A DNA stretch of 64,000 bases from Opitutaceae bacterium TAV5 (GCA_000242935.3 CP007053.1:6681001-6745000), one strand, 5' to 3'. Shown: positions 9,168 to 21,901, counted from the stretch's first letter. Program-made: numbers and translations. Notes: a model not told the origin generated them from the letters alone.

Positions 9168-10193
9168 TCAGATTGTTGTACGCCGGAGTTTCCGCAATGT
9201 CGCCAGATCCTGTGCGCCCCAGTCGGTGAGCGGCGGGAGGGGGACCGGGTCGTGCCGGTGTTTCCGGCGGCGCAGGAGACCCCGGGCCTTGCGGCGGCGT
9301 TCGTGACGGGCGACGTAGCCGGCCACGAACACTTTCGAGCCGAGCACCACTCCCTCACTGAAATAGCGTATCCGGTGGCGCAGGACGACGGTCAGCGGGA
9401 GTTGGCCCTTTTCTTCCATGACCCTCTCCAAGTCCGCTTCGGATATCTCCCCCTTGCCTTCCTGCGGGCCGGCCCCCTTGCCGAAGAGCATCTGCCGGTA
9501 ACCCGCCTGGACGGCCCGCCAGCCGTTGCCCTCCACCACCGACACCAGTCCGGCGCGCGCCCGCTCGTGGCCGGCGACGGCCTCGGCGTATCCGCAGAAC
9601 CGGTACTCCGCCGGGTCGGTAGCCAGTCCGGCCCGGATGCAGTTCAGGTCGATGTAGGCCGCCATCGTTTCCAGAACGCGTCCCTTGGGCTCGACCAGCA
9701 CGCTTTTGAAGCGTTCGCACCAGAGCGTGCCGAAACGGTTGTGTGTACGATTGAACCAGATCGAAAAGCGCTGCTTGAGCAGTTTCATGAACTGCGACAC
9801 GTCGCCCATCAGTGCGACCTGCCGGGCCCGCCATGCCTCGGCCTCCTGCATGATTGCGAGATTTTCCCTCTCCGTCAGCCATTGCCGGACCACCTCCAGG
9901 CGAGCGGTCTGATACGGCGTCGGTTTCGGATAAAGCACCCGGTAGCGCCGGAGCAGTTCGTTGTCGTCGACTGCCGTTTTTCGCGGCACCCGGACCAGTA
10001 CATGGAAGTGGTTGGACAAGATTGTCCAGGTGATGATCTCCACTCCACAGAAGTCGGCCACCTGCCACATCTGCTTGCGGAATACCTCCCGCGCCGCCTC
10101 CCCGAACAGCCGCTCCCCGTTCACCGTCCGGCTCATGCAGTGATACACCGCCTCCCTCTTCTCCGATGCCTCCTTCACTCGTGCTGTCCTCAT
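9168..10193 (-). CDS. IS200-like (Y1/HUH) transposase, RAYT type
   Basis: The protein has 341 residues. The N-terminal third carries the Y1_Tnp signature: YHCMSRTVNGERLF near residue 17, then WTILSNHFHVLVRVP, with the metal-binding histidine pair at H62 and H64. This family cleaves single-stranded DNA through a catalytic tyrosine. Single-copy chromosomal members without flanking insertion-sequence ends are the REP-associated tyrosine transposases, thought to mobilise REP palindromes. I see no target duplications or paired ends around the gene. The window does contain long REP-like palindromes (16659-16775, 53636-53709, 57806-57937), which fits a RAYT. The ORF is intact, so the enzyme may be active. 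Confidence 0.85.
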   Translation of the reverse strand: MRTARVKEASEKREAVYHCMSRTVNGERLFGEAAREVFRKQMWQVADFCGVEIITWTILSNHFHVLVRVPRKTAVDDNELLRRYRVLYPKPTPYQTARLEVVRQWLTERENLAIMQEAEAWRARQVALMGDVSQFMKLLKQRFSIWFNRTHNRFGTLWCERFKSVLVEPKGRVLETMAAYIDLNCIRAGLATDPAEYRFCGYAEAVAGHERARAGLVSVVEGNGWRAVQAGYRQMLFGKGAGPQEGKGEISEADLERVMEEKGQLPLTVVLRHRIRYFSEGVVLGSKVFVAGYVARHERRRKARGLLRRRKHRHDPVPLPPLTDWGAQDLATLRKLRRTTI

Positions 10194-10309
10194 TCTTCCC
10201 TTCCTCCTTCTCTAATATCGCAATCGCAAGCTTATTTTAACCTGTCCCTAAATTTGAGTGCATACGCTTTTCGCTTCACCCGGACCTTTCCCCGTCTTTC
10301 GCTCCTGGC

Positions 10310-13951
<3,642 letters not shown>

Positions 13952-14000
13952 TGCAGGAGAGGCGACGTCCCCGCCGCTCCGCCAAACAGGTACCCGACAC

Positions 14001-14027
14001 CCTGACTCATCAGGTTTTTGTATTTTT
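14001..14027 (+). terminator. Possible rho-independent terminator after dnaE
   Basis: A 5-bp stem CCTGA/TCAGG with a 4-base loop is followed directly by TTTTTGTATTTTT. It lies 50 bp after the dnaE stop. The stem is short for an intrinsic terminator, so the call is tentative. Confidence 0.45.
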
Positions 14028-14042
14028 GAGTGAGCAATGGCC

Positions 14043-14828
14043 TCACTGCGCGGCCGACGGCGCGAACGACGGCACCTCGAAAAGATCGCCGGCAAACGTC
14101 TCGTTCACCTTCACCGAGTCGAACACCACGGTCAGCTCGCGCATGGTGCCGTCGGCCAGCTTGTTGGCGGTGACGATCTTTTTCGGGAAACGCAGCTTGC
14201 CGGCGCGCAGGTCGCCCTCCTCCCGGATCGTGCTGCCGGATTCCGTCTCGGTCAGGACCAGCCGCCCGGTCGCCTCGTCAAAGTACCGGTTAAAAACAAT
14301 GTTGTCCGCATGCCGGAAGGCCAGCTTGCGGCAGTTCTTGCCGTCCACCTGTGCCGCGCCGAGATCCTCGATCGCGCCACCCACATCCCCGATGCCGCGA
14401 TAGAACGAAAGGTTTTCCCACGTGTTGGCGCGGAGCCGCTTGATCTGGTCGGCGCCGAGGATCGTGAGTTGCCATGCCGTGGTGTCCTTCGGGTCGACGA
14501 TGCGCTGCCAGGCATCGTAACCGTTGAGCGCCGTCACCTCCACCTTCTCCGGCGATGTCGCCACGATGCGCTGCTGGTAGGGTTTCTGGAAAATGATCTC
14601 CAGCCCCACGTTGACCGGCACGTCCTTGCCCTCGGCATCCTTGTCCATCACCGTGAGCGTGCCCTTGAAATGCACCGACCTGAGTGCCGCCAGCTCGTTT
14701 TCGGGGCCGACAAACGACCGGGCCTTCGCAATGACGTCCTCGTTCGCCAGGAGCGGCTGCGAACCGGAAGCGGCGGCAAACAGGAACACACAGGCAAACG
14801 AGGCCAGCAGGGAGGTGGATTTTTTCAT
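14043..14828 (-). CDS. LolA-like exported protein
   Basis: This 261-residue protein has a clear signal peptide (MKKSTSLLASFACVFLFAAA, cleaved near residue 28). The mature part has the strand order of LolA/LppX-type incomplete beta-barrels: SVHFKGTLTV, VGLEIIFQKPYQQRIVATSP, then a long middle region ending in alternating hydrophobic strands such as LRFPKKIVTANKLADG. Proteins of this fold carry lipids or lipoproteins across the periplasm. Similar verrucomicrobial proteins are mostly annotated as hypothetical. It converges on dnaE and no partner gene adjoins it. The fold assignment is by pattern only. Confidence 0.55.
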   Translation of the reverse strand: MKKSTSLLASFACVFLFAAASGSQPLLANEDVIAKARSFVGPENELAALRSVHFKGTLTVMDKDAEGKDVPVNVGLEIIFQKPYQQRIVATSPEKVEVTALNGYDAWQRIVDPKDTTAWQLTILGADQIKRLRANTWENLSFYRGIGDVGGAIEDLGAAQVDGKNCRKLAFRHADNIVFNRYFDEATGRLVLTETESGSTIREEGDLRAGKLRFPKKIVTANKLADGTMRELTVVFDSVKVNETFAGDLFEVPSFAPSAAQ

Positions 14829-14891
14829 AAAGTGGATACGTGGATAACCGGGAGAGACAGTAATAGCAGCACCTTGTTCGCCGGTTTGTTC

Positions 14892-15020
14892 AAAAGGCCG
14901 AAAGCCTGAAAGCCGAAGGCTGCAACCGGAAACTTCGGCGGGTCGGGTGCGGTCTGGTCATCGTGATGCGGTATTCGTGATCTGTTTTCAGCCTTCAGCC
15001 TTCGGACTTTCAGCCTTTTA
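14892..15020. repeat. Imperfect inverted repeat (GCCGAAAGCCTGAAAGCC type)
   Basis: The left arm at 14892-14922 and right arm at 14989-15020 are near reverse complements, built from AAGGCTGAAAG and GCCTTCGG units. They fill most of the 198-bp gap between the LolA-like gene and the end of guaA. I see no coding potential there. Confidence 0.6.
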
Positions 15021-15026
15021 TCCCGT

Positions 15027-16568
15027 TCACTCCCATTCAATGGTCGCGGGTGGTTTGGAACTGATGTCGAGAACCACGCGGGACACGCCGCGGACTTCGT
15101 TGGTGATGCGGTTGGAGATGCGTTGCAGGAGGGGGGTGGGGAGCTTGGCCCAGTCGGCGGTCATGGCGTCGATGCTCTCCACGAGACGCAGGGCGATGAC
15201 GTCGGCGTAGTTGCGCTCGTCGCCGATCACGCCCACGGACTTGACCGGGAGGTACACGCAGAAGCTCTGCCAGATCTTGTAGTAGAGACCGGCTTTCATC
15301 ATTTCCTCGTGCAGGATGGCGTCGGCCTCGCGCAGGACGTCGAGTCGTTCCTTCGTGATGTCGCCGATCACGCGCACCGCCAGGCCGGGGCCGGGAAACG
15401 GCTGGCGCCAGACGACCTCGCGCGGCAGGCCGAGCTTCGTGCCGACGGCGCGGACCTCGTCCTTGAAAAGCTGGCGGAGCGGCTCGACGAGCCGGAGTTT
15501 CATACGCGCCGGCAGGCCGCCGACGTTGTGATGGCTCTTGATCATGGCGGCCGGATTGTTGCCGATCGCCATGCTCTCGATCACGTCGGGATAGATGGTG
15601 CCCTGACCGAGGTACTCGAGCTTGCCGATGGTCTTCACGGCCTTGTCGAACACCTCGATGAAGGTGTGGCCGATGATCTTGCGCTTGCGCTCGGGATCGG
15701 TGACGCCCTTCAGGCGCTTGAGGAAGGTCTTCGAGGCATCAACGATGCGGAGGTCGATCCTGAAGTGCTTCGCGTAGAGTTCCTCGATGTGTTTCGTCTC
15801 GTCCTTGCGCATGAGGCCGGTGTCCACGTACACGCAGGTGAGCTGCTTGCCGATGGCCTTGTGGATGAGCGCCGCGCAGACGGAAGAATCGACGCCGCCG
15901 GAAAGGGCGAGCAGCACGCGGCCCTTGCCGACCTGGGCCCGGATGTCGGCGACAGCGTGTTTGATAAAATCGGCTGTCGTCCAGTCCTGCTTCGCGCCGC
16001 AGACGGCGACGAGGAAGTTTTTGAGGATGTGGAGGCCGTTTTCGGTGTGCGAGACTTCGGGATGAAACTGGATGCCGTAGAAACGGCGCTTGCTGTCCTC
16101 GATGGCGGCGTGCGGGGCGTTGTCGGTCGTGGCGACGGTCCTGAAACCGGGCGGCAGATCGATAAGGCGATCACCGTGCGAGTTCCAGACCGTGAATTTT
16201 TTCTGCGTCAGGCCGCTGAAAAGGCTGCCGGCTTTCCTGATCGTGAGGGTGCCGAGGCCGAATTCGCGCTCCTTGCTCCGGGCGACGGAGCCGCCGAGGA
16301 GCTTGCCCATGAGCTGCACGCCGTAACAGATGCCGAGGACCGGCACACCGAGTTCGAAGACTCCCCGGTCGGGCATAGGCGCATCCTTGGCAAATACGGA
16401 ACTGGGTCCGCCGGAGAGAACCACGCCGATAACCCCATCCGCCCGAAGCGTTTCCGCAGGAGTGGCGTAATGGTAGATTTTGGAGTAAACCTGACACTCG
16501 CGGATGCGGCGGGCGATAACCTGCGTGTACTGGGAACCGAAGTCGAGGACGGCGATGGTTTGAGACAT
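15027..16568 (-). CDS. guaA: GMP synthase (glutamine-hydrolysing)
   Basis: This 513-residue enzyme converts XMP to GMP in purine synthesis. The class I glutamine amidotransferase domain shows GICYGVQL with catalytic Cys81 and the FHPEVSHT histidine-glutamate pair. The ATP-pyrophosphatase domain carries the P-loop [10 protein letters not shown]. The C-terminal dimerisation domain ends in the conserved [10 protein letters not shown] chose ATG 16568 ([16 protein letters not shown]) because it matches the family start exactly. The longer frame back to 16775 would only add translation of a REP-like repeat. No purine riboswitch was recognised upstream. Confidence 0.97.
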   Translation of the reverse strand: MSQTIAVLDFGSQYTQVIARRIRECQVYSKIYHYATPAETLRADGVIGVVLSGGPSSVFAKDAPMPDRGVFELGVPVLGICYGVQLMGKLLGGSVARSKEREFGLGTLTIRKAGSLFSGLTQKKFTVWNSHGDRLIDLPPGFRTVATTDNAPHAAIEDSKRRFYGIQFHPEVSHTENGLHILKNFLVAVCGAKQDWTTADFIKHAVADIRAQVGKGRVLLALSGGVDSSVCAALIHKAIGKQLTCVYVDTGLMRKDETKHIEELYAKHFRIDLRIVDASKTFLKRLKGVTDPERKRKIIGHTFIEVFDKAVKTIGKLEYLGQGTIYPDVIESMAIGNNPAAMIKSHHNVGGLPARMKLRLVEPLRQLFKDEVRAVGTKLGLPREVVWRQPFPGPGLAVRVIGDITKERLDVLREADAILHEEMMKAGLYYKIWQSFCVYLPVKSVGVIGDERNYADVIALRLVESIDAMTADWAKLPTPLLQRISNRITNEVRGVSRVVLDISSKPPATIEWE

Positions 16569-16658
16569 GGGTGTTAAAGGGTGAAAACAAGTCCGGTCGT
16601 CGCCTCCGGTGCAAGCCCGGGGTGAGGATGCGCGAAGATGAAGAGGGACGGCGCGGAA

Positions 16659-16775
16659 GTGGCATGGGGCATCCTGCCCATGAGCGTTGCCTCTCCGCGT
16701 GACACGGCCAGCCCGTATTTCGCACCGGACAGAGGCGGCGCTGCGCGCCGTCCACGGCCAGGATGGCCGTGCCAC
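16659..16775. repeat. REP-like palindromic element (GTGGCAT...TGCCCATG family)
   Basis: The element starts GTGGCATGGGGCATCCTGCC and ends CCAGGATGGCCGTGCCAC, with a GGCGGCGC...GCGCGCCGTCC core. It has the same architecture as the elements at 53636-53709 and 57806-57937 but is more diverged. It lies in the gap between guaA and the metW-like gene. Confidence 0.7.
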
Positions 16776-16808
16776 AGGGACGCCGCCGCTCCGGCTCCGC
16801 CCCCCCTC

Positions 16809-17513
16809 TCACGCCCGCGCCAGGTCGTAGAGCGCGTAGCCGGCCAGCAGGTTGGGTGCGAAGGAGCAGGCCGTTTTCCAGTCGCCGCGCAAATGGGCGC
16901 GACGGACGATGCGGATGCGCTTTTCCGCGCAAAACTGCTCGAAATCGTGGATTGTTACCGGATTCGTCGGGCGGCTCTCGAACCACGCCGTCGTGTAAAC
17001 GGCGTTGCGCGGCTTGCGTCCGCGCAGCGCGCCGTCGAACCGGTTTTTCCAGTAGGCGTGATTGACGAAACCGACGGTGACGTTGCGCGCCACGCGCAAC
17101 CCCTCGACAATCGCCGCGCCCGGCGCAGGCAGTTCCTCCAGCGTGCGGGAAAAGATCACCCGGTCGAAATGCCCGTCGGGGAACCGCTGCATGAATCCGA
17201 GCATGTCCGCCTGGTGCGCGGTGACGCCGCGCCGCACGCAGGCCGAAATCTTGTCGAAATCCATGTCCACGCCCACCGCGAAGACATCCTTCGTATGTTG
17301 CAGGTAATCGAGCAGCACGCCGCGCCCGCAACCGAGGTCGAGCACGCGCGAACGCGGCTCCACCCAGCCGGCGATGATCTGCATGTCCACCGTGCGGCGA
17401 TGGCCCGCCACCGACGGCTTGCGGTGCCGGGCACCGACGCCGGCAGGGACGCCGGCGGAATCGGCAGGATTGACAGGATTGGCAGAAAAAATGTGGGAAG
17501 GAGACGCGCTCAT
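16809..17513 (-). CDS. metW: MetW-like class I SAM-dependent methyltransferase
   Basis: From ATG 17513 the protein has 234 residues. The SAM-binding motif I is VLDLGCGRG (near residue 57), followed by VGVDMDFDK, and the DRVIFSRTLEELPAP segment is typical of MetW. MetW acts with the homoserine acetyltransferase MetX in methionine synthesis, but metX is not next to it here. The upstream start at 17717 would read into the rpe coding region, so I reject it. The family is well supported by the whole-length pattern. The pathway role is inferred. Confidence 0.75.
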   Translation of the reverse strand: MSASPSHIFSANPVNPADSAGVPAGVGARHRKPSVAGHRRTVDMQIIAGWVEPRSRVLDLGCGRGVLLDYLQHTKDVFAVGVDMDFDKISACVRRGVTAHQADMLGFMQRFPDGHFDRVIFSRTLEELPAPGAAIVEGLRVARNVTVGFVNHAYWKNRFDGALRGRKPRNAVYTTAWFESRPTNPVTIHDFEQFCAEKRIRIVRRAHLRGDWKTACSFAPNLLAGYALYDLARA

Positions 17514-17571
17514 GGAAACACAGGCAGGTCGAAAGGAAGGACGGAGTGGCAGGACAAGGGGCGGGACAGGA

Positions 17572-18252
17572 TCAGGCCAGGGCCGGACTCTGCCACCCGG
17601 CGACGCTCGCGGCAAATCCGGCCCGGTCCGCCGCCTTGAAAAACGCGGTGCCGGCCACAAACGTATCCGCGCCGGCAGCACGGCATTCGGGACCGGTGGC
17701 GAGATCGATGCCGCCATCGACCTCCAGCCGGAACGTCAGCCCGCGTTCGGTGCGCCAGCGGTCGATCTGCGCGAGTTTCGGCAGCACGTCGCGGCGGAAG
17801 GCCTGCCCGCCGAAACCCGGTTGCACGGTCATCGCCAGCACGAGATCCACCTCGCCGAGCAACGGTTCGATGGCTTCGGCGGGCGTGCCGGGATTGAGGA
17901 CGATGCCGTTGAGGCAACCCAGTTCGCGGATGCGGCGGAGGGTGCCGGCGTGATCGTACGCCGGCTCGATGTGGATGCTGACGAGATCGGCGCCGGCCTT
18001 GATGAAGGGCTCGATGTAGCGGTGCGGCTCGTCGAGCATCAGGTGCGTGTCGAAAAACAGCCCGTCCGGCACAGCGGCGCGCAGGGCGGCGACCGTTTGC
18101 GGGCCGAACGTCAGATTGGGCACGAAATGCCCGTCCATGATATCGAGGTGCAGCCACGGGATGCCGAGGCCTTTCACGAGTTGCGCGCTGTCGGCGAGCC
18201 GGGCGTGGTCGCCTGCGAGAATCGACGGAGCAAGGACGGATGCGTGTTTCAC
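17572..18252 (-). CDS. rpe: Ribulose-phosphate 3-epimerase
   Basis: This 226-residue TIM-barrel enzyme interconverts ribulose 5-phosphate and xylulose 5-phosphate. Diagnostic motifs are LAPSILAGD, WLHLDIMDGHFVPNLTFGP (metal-binding His and Asp), MTVQPGFGGQAF and LEVDGGI. I chose GTG 18252 (KHASVLAPSILAGD) because it gives the family's normal length. The frame continues upstream to an ATG at 18369, but that extension only translates an ATGACGAAT repeat. In this window it also supplies the pentose-phosphate step downstream of the arabinose pathway, although it is unlinked to it. Confidence 0.92.
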   Translation of the reverse strand: MKHASVLAPSILAGDHARLADSAQLVKGLGIPWLHLDIMDGHFVPNLTFGPQTVAALRAAVPDGLFFDTHLMLDEPHRYIEPFIKAGADLVSIHIEPAYDHAGTLRRIRELGCLNGIVLNPGTPAEAIEPLLGEVDLVLAMTVQPGFGGQAFRRDVLPKLAQIDRWRTERGLTFRLEVDGGIDLATGPECRAAGADTFVAGTAFFKAADRAGFAASVAGWQSPALA

Positions 18253-18289
18253 AGCAAAGAAGCTGAAGGACGAATCGCCCGTAATCCAA

Positions 18290-18371
18290 TGACGAATTAC
18301 ACATGACGAATGACGAATTACCCGATCCCTCCGGCAGCGGCAGTCCATCCGTCGTTCGTCATTCGTCATTA
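18290..18371. repeat. ATGACGAAT inverted repeat between rpe and coaD
   Basis: Tandem copies of ATGACGAAT(T/G)AC at 18290-18320 face the reverse complement (GTTCGTCATTCGTCATTAG) at 18353-18371. The structure lies between the divergent rpe and coaD genes. It probably accounts for the spurious N-terminal extension of the rpe frame. Confidence 0.6.
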
Positions 18372-18437
18372 GTTTCGTCGTGCCTTTTCACGGGTTTCGT
18401 GGGCATGCTCCCGGCTCAATTCCCGCCTTCCACCATC

Positions 18438-18917
18438 ATGCGACACTGCATTTACCCCGGAACATTCGATCCGGTCACCTACGGTCATCTCGACGTCCTC
18501 TCCCGCGCCACGCGGATTTTTGACCGGGTCACGATCGCCATTGCGGACAACTCGGCCAAGGCCCCGCTGTTCACCGCGGAGCAGCGGCTGAACTTCCTGA
18601 AGGCCAACACCACGCAGTTCCCCAGCGTCACCACGGCGATCTTTCACGGCCTGCTGGTGGATTTCGCCCGCGAGCAGAAAGCCTGCGCGATCATCCGCGG
18701 ACTGCGGGCGCTTTCGGATTTCGAGTTCGAGTTCAACATGGCGCTGATGAACCGTCACCTCGAACCGGGTGTGGAAACCTTTTTCGTGATGCCGCGCGGC
18801 GCGTACAGCTTTACCAGTTCGTCGCTCGTCAAGCAGGTGGCTCGCTACGGCGGCGACGTCAGCCACTTCGTGCCGCCCGATGTCGCCGAAGGCCTGCGCA
18901 CCGCCTACGCGGTTTAG
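18438..18917 (+). CDS. coaD: Phosphopantetheine adenylyltransferase
   Basis: From ATG 18438 the protein has 159 residues, the usual CoaD length. It joins ATP and 4'-phosphopantetheine to make dephospho-CoA. The nucleotidyltransferase motif appears as YPGTFDPVTYGHLDVLSRA (T/HxGH variant TYGH). The ATP-binding ISSTxxR-like position reads SFTSSSLVKQVA, and IIRGLRALSDFEFE is conserved. The open frame upstream to 18303 codes the repeat and is excluded. Confidence 0.95.
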   Translation: MRHCIYPGTFDPVTYGHLDVLSRATRIFDRVTIAIADNSAKAPLFTAEQRLNFLKANTTQFPSVTTAIFHGLLVDFAREQKACAIIRGLRALSDFEFEFNMALMNRHLEPGVETFFVMPRGAYSFTSSSLVKQVARYGGDVSHFVPPDVAEGLRTAYAV

Positions 18918-18929
18918 CGTTTAGGGTTT

Positions 18930-18998
18930 AGGGTTCAGAGTTTGGAGTTTCCGCTGGCGTGACGTTGCCAGAACCCTGAACTCCAAACTCTGAACCCT
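18930..18998. repeat. 20-bp perfect inverted repeat between coaD and tyrA
   Basis: AGGGTTCAGAGTTTGGAGTT at 18930-18949 is exactly repeated in reverse complement at 18979-18998, with a 29-base loop. It sits between convergent genes where a bidirectional terminator would be expected, but there is no T-run. It may act in RNA processing or simply be a dispersed repeat. Confidence 0.75.
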
Positions 18999-19006
18999 GA
19001 ACTCTA

Positions 19007-19858
19007 CTACGGCCGGAACCCGTCGCGCCAGACCTTGCCCTGTTCGAGCTGCCGCCGGACCGCCGGCCAGTCATGGTTCGCCAGCGCCGCCTGGAAATCC
19101 TGCAATTGCCCCGAAAACCGCTCCAGCGCGCGCAGCACGTGGTCGCGGTTTTGCTGGAAAATCTCCACCCACATCGTGGCGTCGCTCGCCGCGATCCGCG
19201 TGGTGTCGCGCAGCCCCCCGCCCGCCAGGTGCCGCCACTCGCCCGGTCGCCCCGCCAGCGTATCCGCCAGCACCGTGGCCACCGCCTGCGGCAGGTGGCT
19301 GATATGCGCCACGACCTCGTCGTGCTGCTCCGGCGTGAGCGTGGCCACCATCGAGCCCAGATCCCGCCAGAAATCCGCCACCCTCCGCACCGCCGCCCCG
19401 GGCGTGTCCGGATGCGGCGTCACGAAACACGTCCGTTTCTCGAACAGCGTCTCCGAACCGTTTTCCCAGCCCGTCTTCTCGCTCCCCGCCATCGGGTGCG
19501 AACCGACAAAAACCACCCCCGCCCGCATCGCCGTGCGCGCCTCGTGGCACAGCCGCGTCTTCACGCTGCCCACATCCGTCACCACCGCGCCTGCCGCCAC
19601 CTGCGGACCGACCTGCCGGGCCAGTTCGATGATCGACGTCACCGGCGCCGCCAGCACCACCAGCGACGCGTCGCGCACCGCAGCCTCCGGCGACTCCGCC
19701 ACCGCATCGCACCACGGCTGCCCGCGCAGCGCCTCCCGCGTCTCCGCCCGCCGCGCCCAGATCGTGATTCGCCCGGCCAGCCCGCGGGCGCGCGCCGCCC
19801 TGGCCACGGAACCCCCCAGCAACCCGGGGGCGAGGATAACGAGGTGTTCGATGCTCAC
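19007..19858 (-). CDS. tyrA: Prephenate dehydrogenase (TyrA-like)
   Basis: From GTG 19858 (SIEHLVILAPGLLGGSVA) the protein has 283 residues. It has an N-terminal Rossmann fold, then VVLAAPV, VTDVGSVKT, and FVGSHPMAGSEKTGWENG, the substrate-binding motif of prephenate/arogenate dehydrogenases. ISHLPQAVA follows in the helical C-terminal domain. The enzyme makes 4-hydroxyphenylpyruvate for tyrosine. There is no fused chorismate mutase or ACT domain. The upstream start at 20065 would overlap the divergent FGE-like gene and lacks family similarity. Confidence 0.9.
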   Translation of the reverse strand: MSIEHLVILAPGLLGGSVARAARARGLAGRITIWARRAETREALRGQPWCDAVAESPEAAVRDASLVVLAAPVTSIIELARQVGPQVAAGAVVTDVGSVKTRLCHEARTAMRAGVVFVGSHPMAGSEKTGWENGSETLFEKRTCFVTPHPDTPGAAVRRVADFWRDLGSMVATLTPEQHDEVVAHISHLPQAVATVLADTLAGRPGEWRHLAGGGLRDTTRIAASDATMWVEIFQQNRDHVLRALERFSGQLQDFQAALANHDWPAVRRQLEQGKVWRDGFRP

Positions 19859-20009
19859 ACCGCCGAGAAACGGCCAACCCGCCCCCGATGTCGAGACCGC
19901 AACCGCCCCTTCCGCGCAAAACACACCGTCCCGTCCGCTCCGAAAAAACCCGTGAGGGAATCCGTTGCATTTGCCCGCGACTTCCCCTTGGCTGGCAAGC
20001 TTCCCCTCT

Positions 20010-21746
20010 ATGCCAAGGTTCCGTCTCCGCCGCCGCCTCGCCACCATCTGGCAAAAATTATACAAGGTGCTCCTCGTTGCCTTGGGCCTCGCCGTGCTGG
20101 CCGTTCTCTATTATGTTCTCGCCAACCTTGGTCCCGGCAAGCTGGACGATCCGGCCGCTTCGCAACTGATCGACGACCCCGCGGTGGTCGCCCTGATCAG
20201 GCAGGTGGATGACCTTGAAAAGCAGTACCGCCAGGTTGCCGATGCCGGTGTGTTCACCTCCGATGCCCTCCAAGCCCTGGAAAAGGCCGTCGCCATCCAG
20301 CGCGACATCGTCCGCCGCCTCCCGCTCTCCAGCTACGAACAGGCCAACCGCCTGCGCGACCTCGAAAGCCGGCTCGATTCGGCCCGTGCCCGCGATGTCG
20401 TTGGCCGTATTGACCAGCTCGAGAAAGAAGGTGGCGACGCCGCCGCTCGCGGCGACATTGCCCAGGCCAAGGCCGACTACGAGGAAGCCCTTCGCCTCCA
20501 GCGCGAAATCAACGTCACCAGCGCCAGCGCCGAATTCAAGAACTACATGCGCGAAGCGACTCTGTCGCAGTCGCTTGCCTCGGTCGATGCCGCTCCGCTC
20601 AACCACCAGAAAGAGGCCGCCCTCTCCGCCGCCCGCAAGGCTCTCTCCGAAAAACGCTGGCGCGACGCCATTGCCGCCTTCACCACCGCCCGCGATCTCC
20701 AGATCAGGATCAACAGCGAATACCCGCGCACCCGCTTCGTCGACGTGCAGGGAGTGGACAAGATCGACGCCGAAATCGAGACCCTCAATGCCTCCGACGC
20801 GGCCGACGAGATCGAAAAACACATCGCTGCCGCCGAGCGCGCCGACCTCACCGCCGATTACGACGAAGCCGCCCGCCTCTACACCCTGGCCGCCGGCATC
20901 CAGCGCGAGATCAACGCCACCTTTCCCCGCAGCCGCTTCGTCTCCTCCGCCCAGGTGGACGAACTCGAAATCCGGCGCCAGACCACCCTCTCCCGCATGC
21001 TCGGGCACAAGCTCGAAGCGCTGGACAAGCAGATCAGCCTCTCCCTCTCCCGCCGTCATGTCGTGGCCGCCGAGCTCGATCTCCCCGCCGCCATCGCCCT
21101 GGTCGAGAAAATCGAAACCGACTTTCCCCGCAGCCGGCTCAACAGCGGCGTCCGCAAGATCCGCCTCTCCTACCTCAATCTCAAAAAGGCCGACATCGGG
21201 CCGCTGCAGGACGAGATTTATTCGCGCATCGCCCTCATTCCCGATCTCCCCGAAATCCAGATGAGCGCCATCGAAGTGACCCAGGCCCTTTACCAGCGCA
21301 TCATGAACACCAACCCGAGCCGCAATCCCGGCCGCACGCTTCCGGTCGACTCCGTCACCTGGAACGAGGCCGGCGAATTCTGCAACCGTCTCGGCTGGCT
21401 GCTCGGCGCTCCCGTCCGCCTGCCCACCGAGGCCGAGTACCGCGCGGCCTTCAAGGGCGGCGCCGGCGGCGTCCAGTCGGCGGACAACGGTTCCGCGCAC
21501 ACCCGCGAAGCCGGTGTTCTCGATCCCAATCAATTCGGCATCCATGATCTCCTCGGCAACGTCGCCGAGTGGCTCCAGGACGTGGACGACACCCGCGACA
21601 CCCGTGTCATCGGCGGCAGCTACCTCGACCAGGCCGACCGGCTGACCGAGCTGCCCATCGCCAAACAGTCGCGCAACGACCGGGCCCGCCACATCGGTTT
21701 TCGCTTCGTGATCGAGCGCCCCGCCCTCGCCGCCAGCGAAAAGTAA
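20010..21746 (+). CDS. Membrane-anchored five-repeat protein with FGE/sulfatase-modifying-like domain
   Basis: From ATG 20010 the protein has 578 residues. A transmembrane helix spans about 17-40. Between about 90 and 392 lie five helical repeats with an exact 67-residue period: the isoleucine of the (L/I)QREIN-like motif recurs at 100, 167, 234, 301 and 368. Later repeats also share (F/Y)PR(S/T)R(F/L). The C-terminal 170 residues form a formylglycine-generating-enzyme-like fold: EVTQALYQRIMNTNPS, SVTWNEAGEFCNRLG, RLPTEAEYRAAF, FGIHDLLGNVAEWLQD, GFRFV. Such domains without sulfatase partners often act as binding modules. Function unknown. The protein is predicted to sit on the inner membrane with the repeats outside the cytoplasm. 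Confidence 0.8.
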   Translation: MPRFRLRRRLATIWQKLYKVLLVALGLAVLAVLYYVLANLGPGKLDDPAASQLIDDPAVVALIRQVDDLEKQYRQVADAGVFTSDALQALEKAVAIQRDIVRRLPLSSYEQANRLRDLESRLDSARARDVVGRIDQLEKEGGDAAARGDIAQAKADYEEALRLQREINVTSASAEFKNYMREATLSQSLASVDAAPLNHQKEAALSAARKALSEKRWRDAIAAFTTARDLQIRINSEYPRTRFVDVQGVDKIDAEIETLNASDAADEIEKHIAAAERADLTADYDEAARLYTLAAGIQREINATFPRSRFVSSAQVDELEIRRQTTLSRMLGHKLEALDKQISLSLSRRHVVAAELDLPAAIALVEKIETDFPRSRLNSGVRKIRLSYLNLKKADIGPLQDEIYSRIALIPDLPEIQMSAIEVTQALYQRIMNTNPSRNPGRTLPVDSVTWNEAGEFCNRLGWLLGAPVRLPTEAEYRAAFKGGAGGVQSADNGSAHTREAGVLDPNQFGIHDLLGNVAEWLQDVDDTRDTRVIGGSYLDQADRLTELPIAKQSRNDRARHIGFRFVIERPALAASEK

Positions 21747-21848
21747 CCCCCCCGGGGGGCAACCGGAGCGGTGGCGTCCTCGCCGCCGGATGCGTGCCAC
21801 GGAGCGCGACAGCGCACAGGTTGGCTGCGCCAAAACCGAAAGGATTGC

Positions 21849-21875
21849 CCACGAAACACACGAAATGACACGAAA
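21849..21875. repeat. CCCACGAAACACACGAAA dispersed repeat copy
   Basis: CCCACGAAACACACGAAATG and following bases match the left part of the palindrome at 61779-61864 and resemble 29920-29945. It lies in the 155-bp gap between the FGE-like gene and the convergent lacI-type gene. Confidence 0.5.
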
Positions 21876-21901
21876 ACCGGGAGGCAGGTCTTTTTTAACC
21901 A

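Noticed and set aside
15123-16577. 484-codon plus-strand frame opposite guaA
   Set aside because: Antisense shadow of a clear GMP synthase; no family-like sequence.
18253-18369. N-terminal extension of rpe to ATG 18369
   Set aside because: The extra codons only translate an ATGACGAAT repeat; the GTG at 18252 gives the family length.
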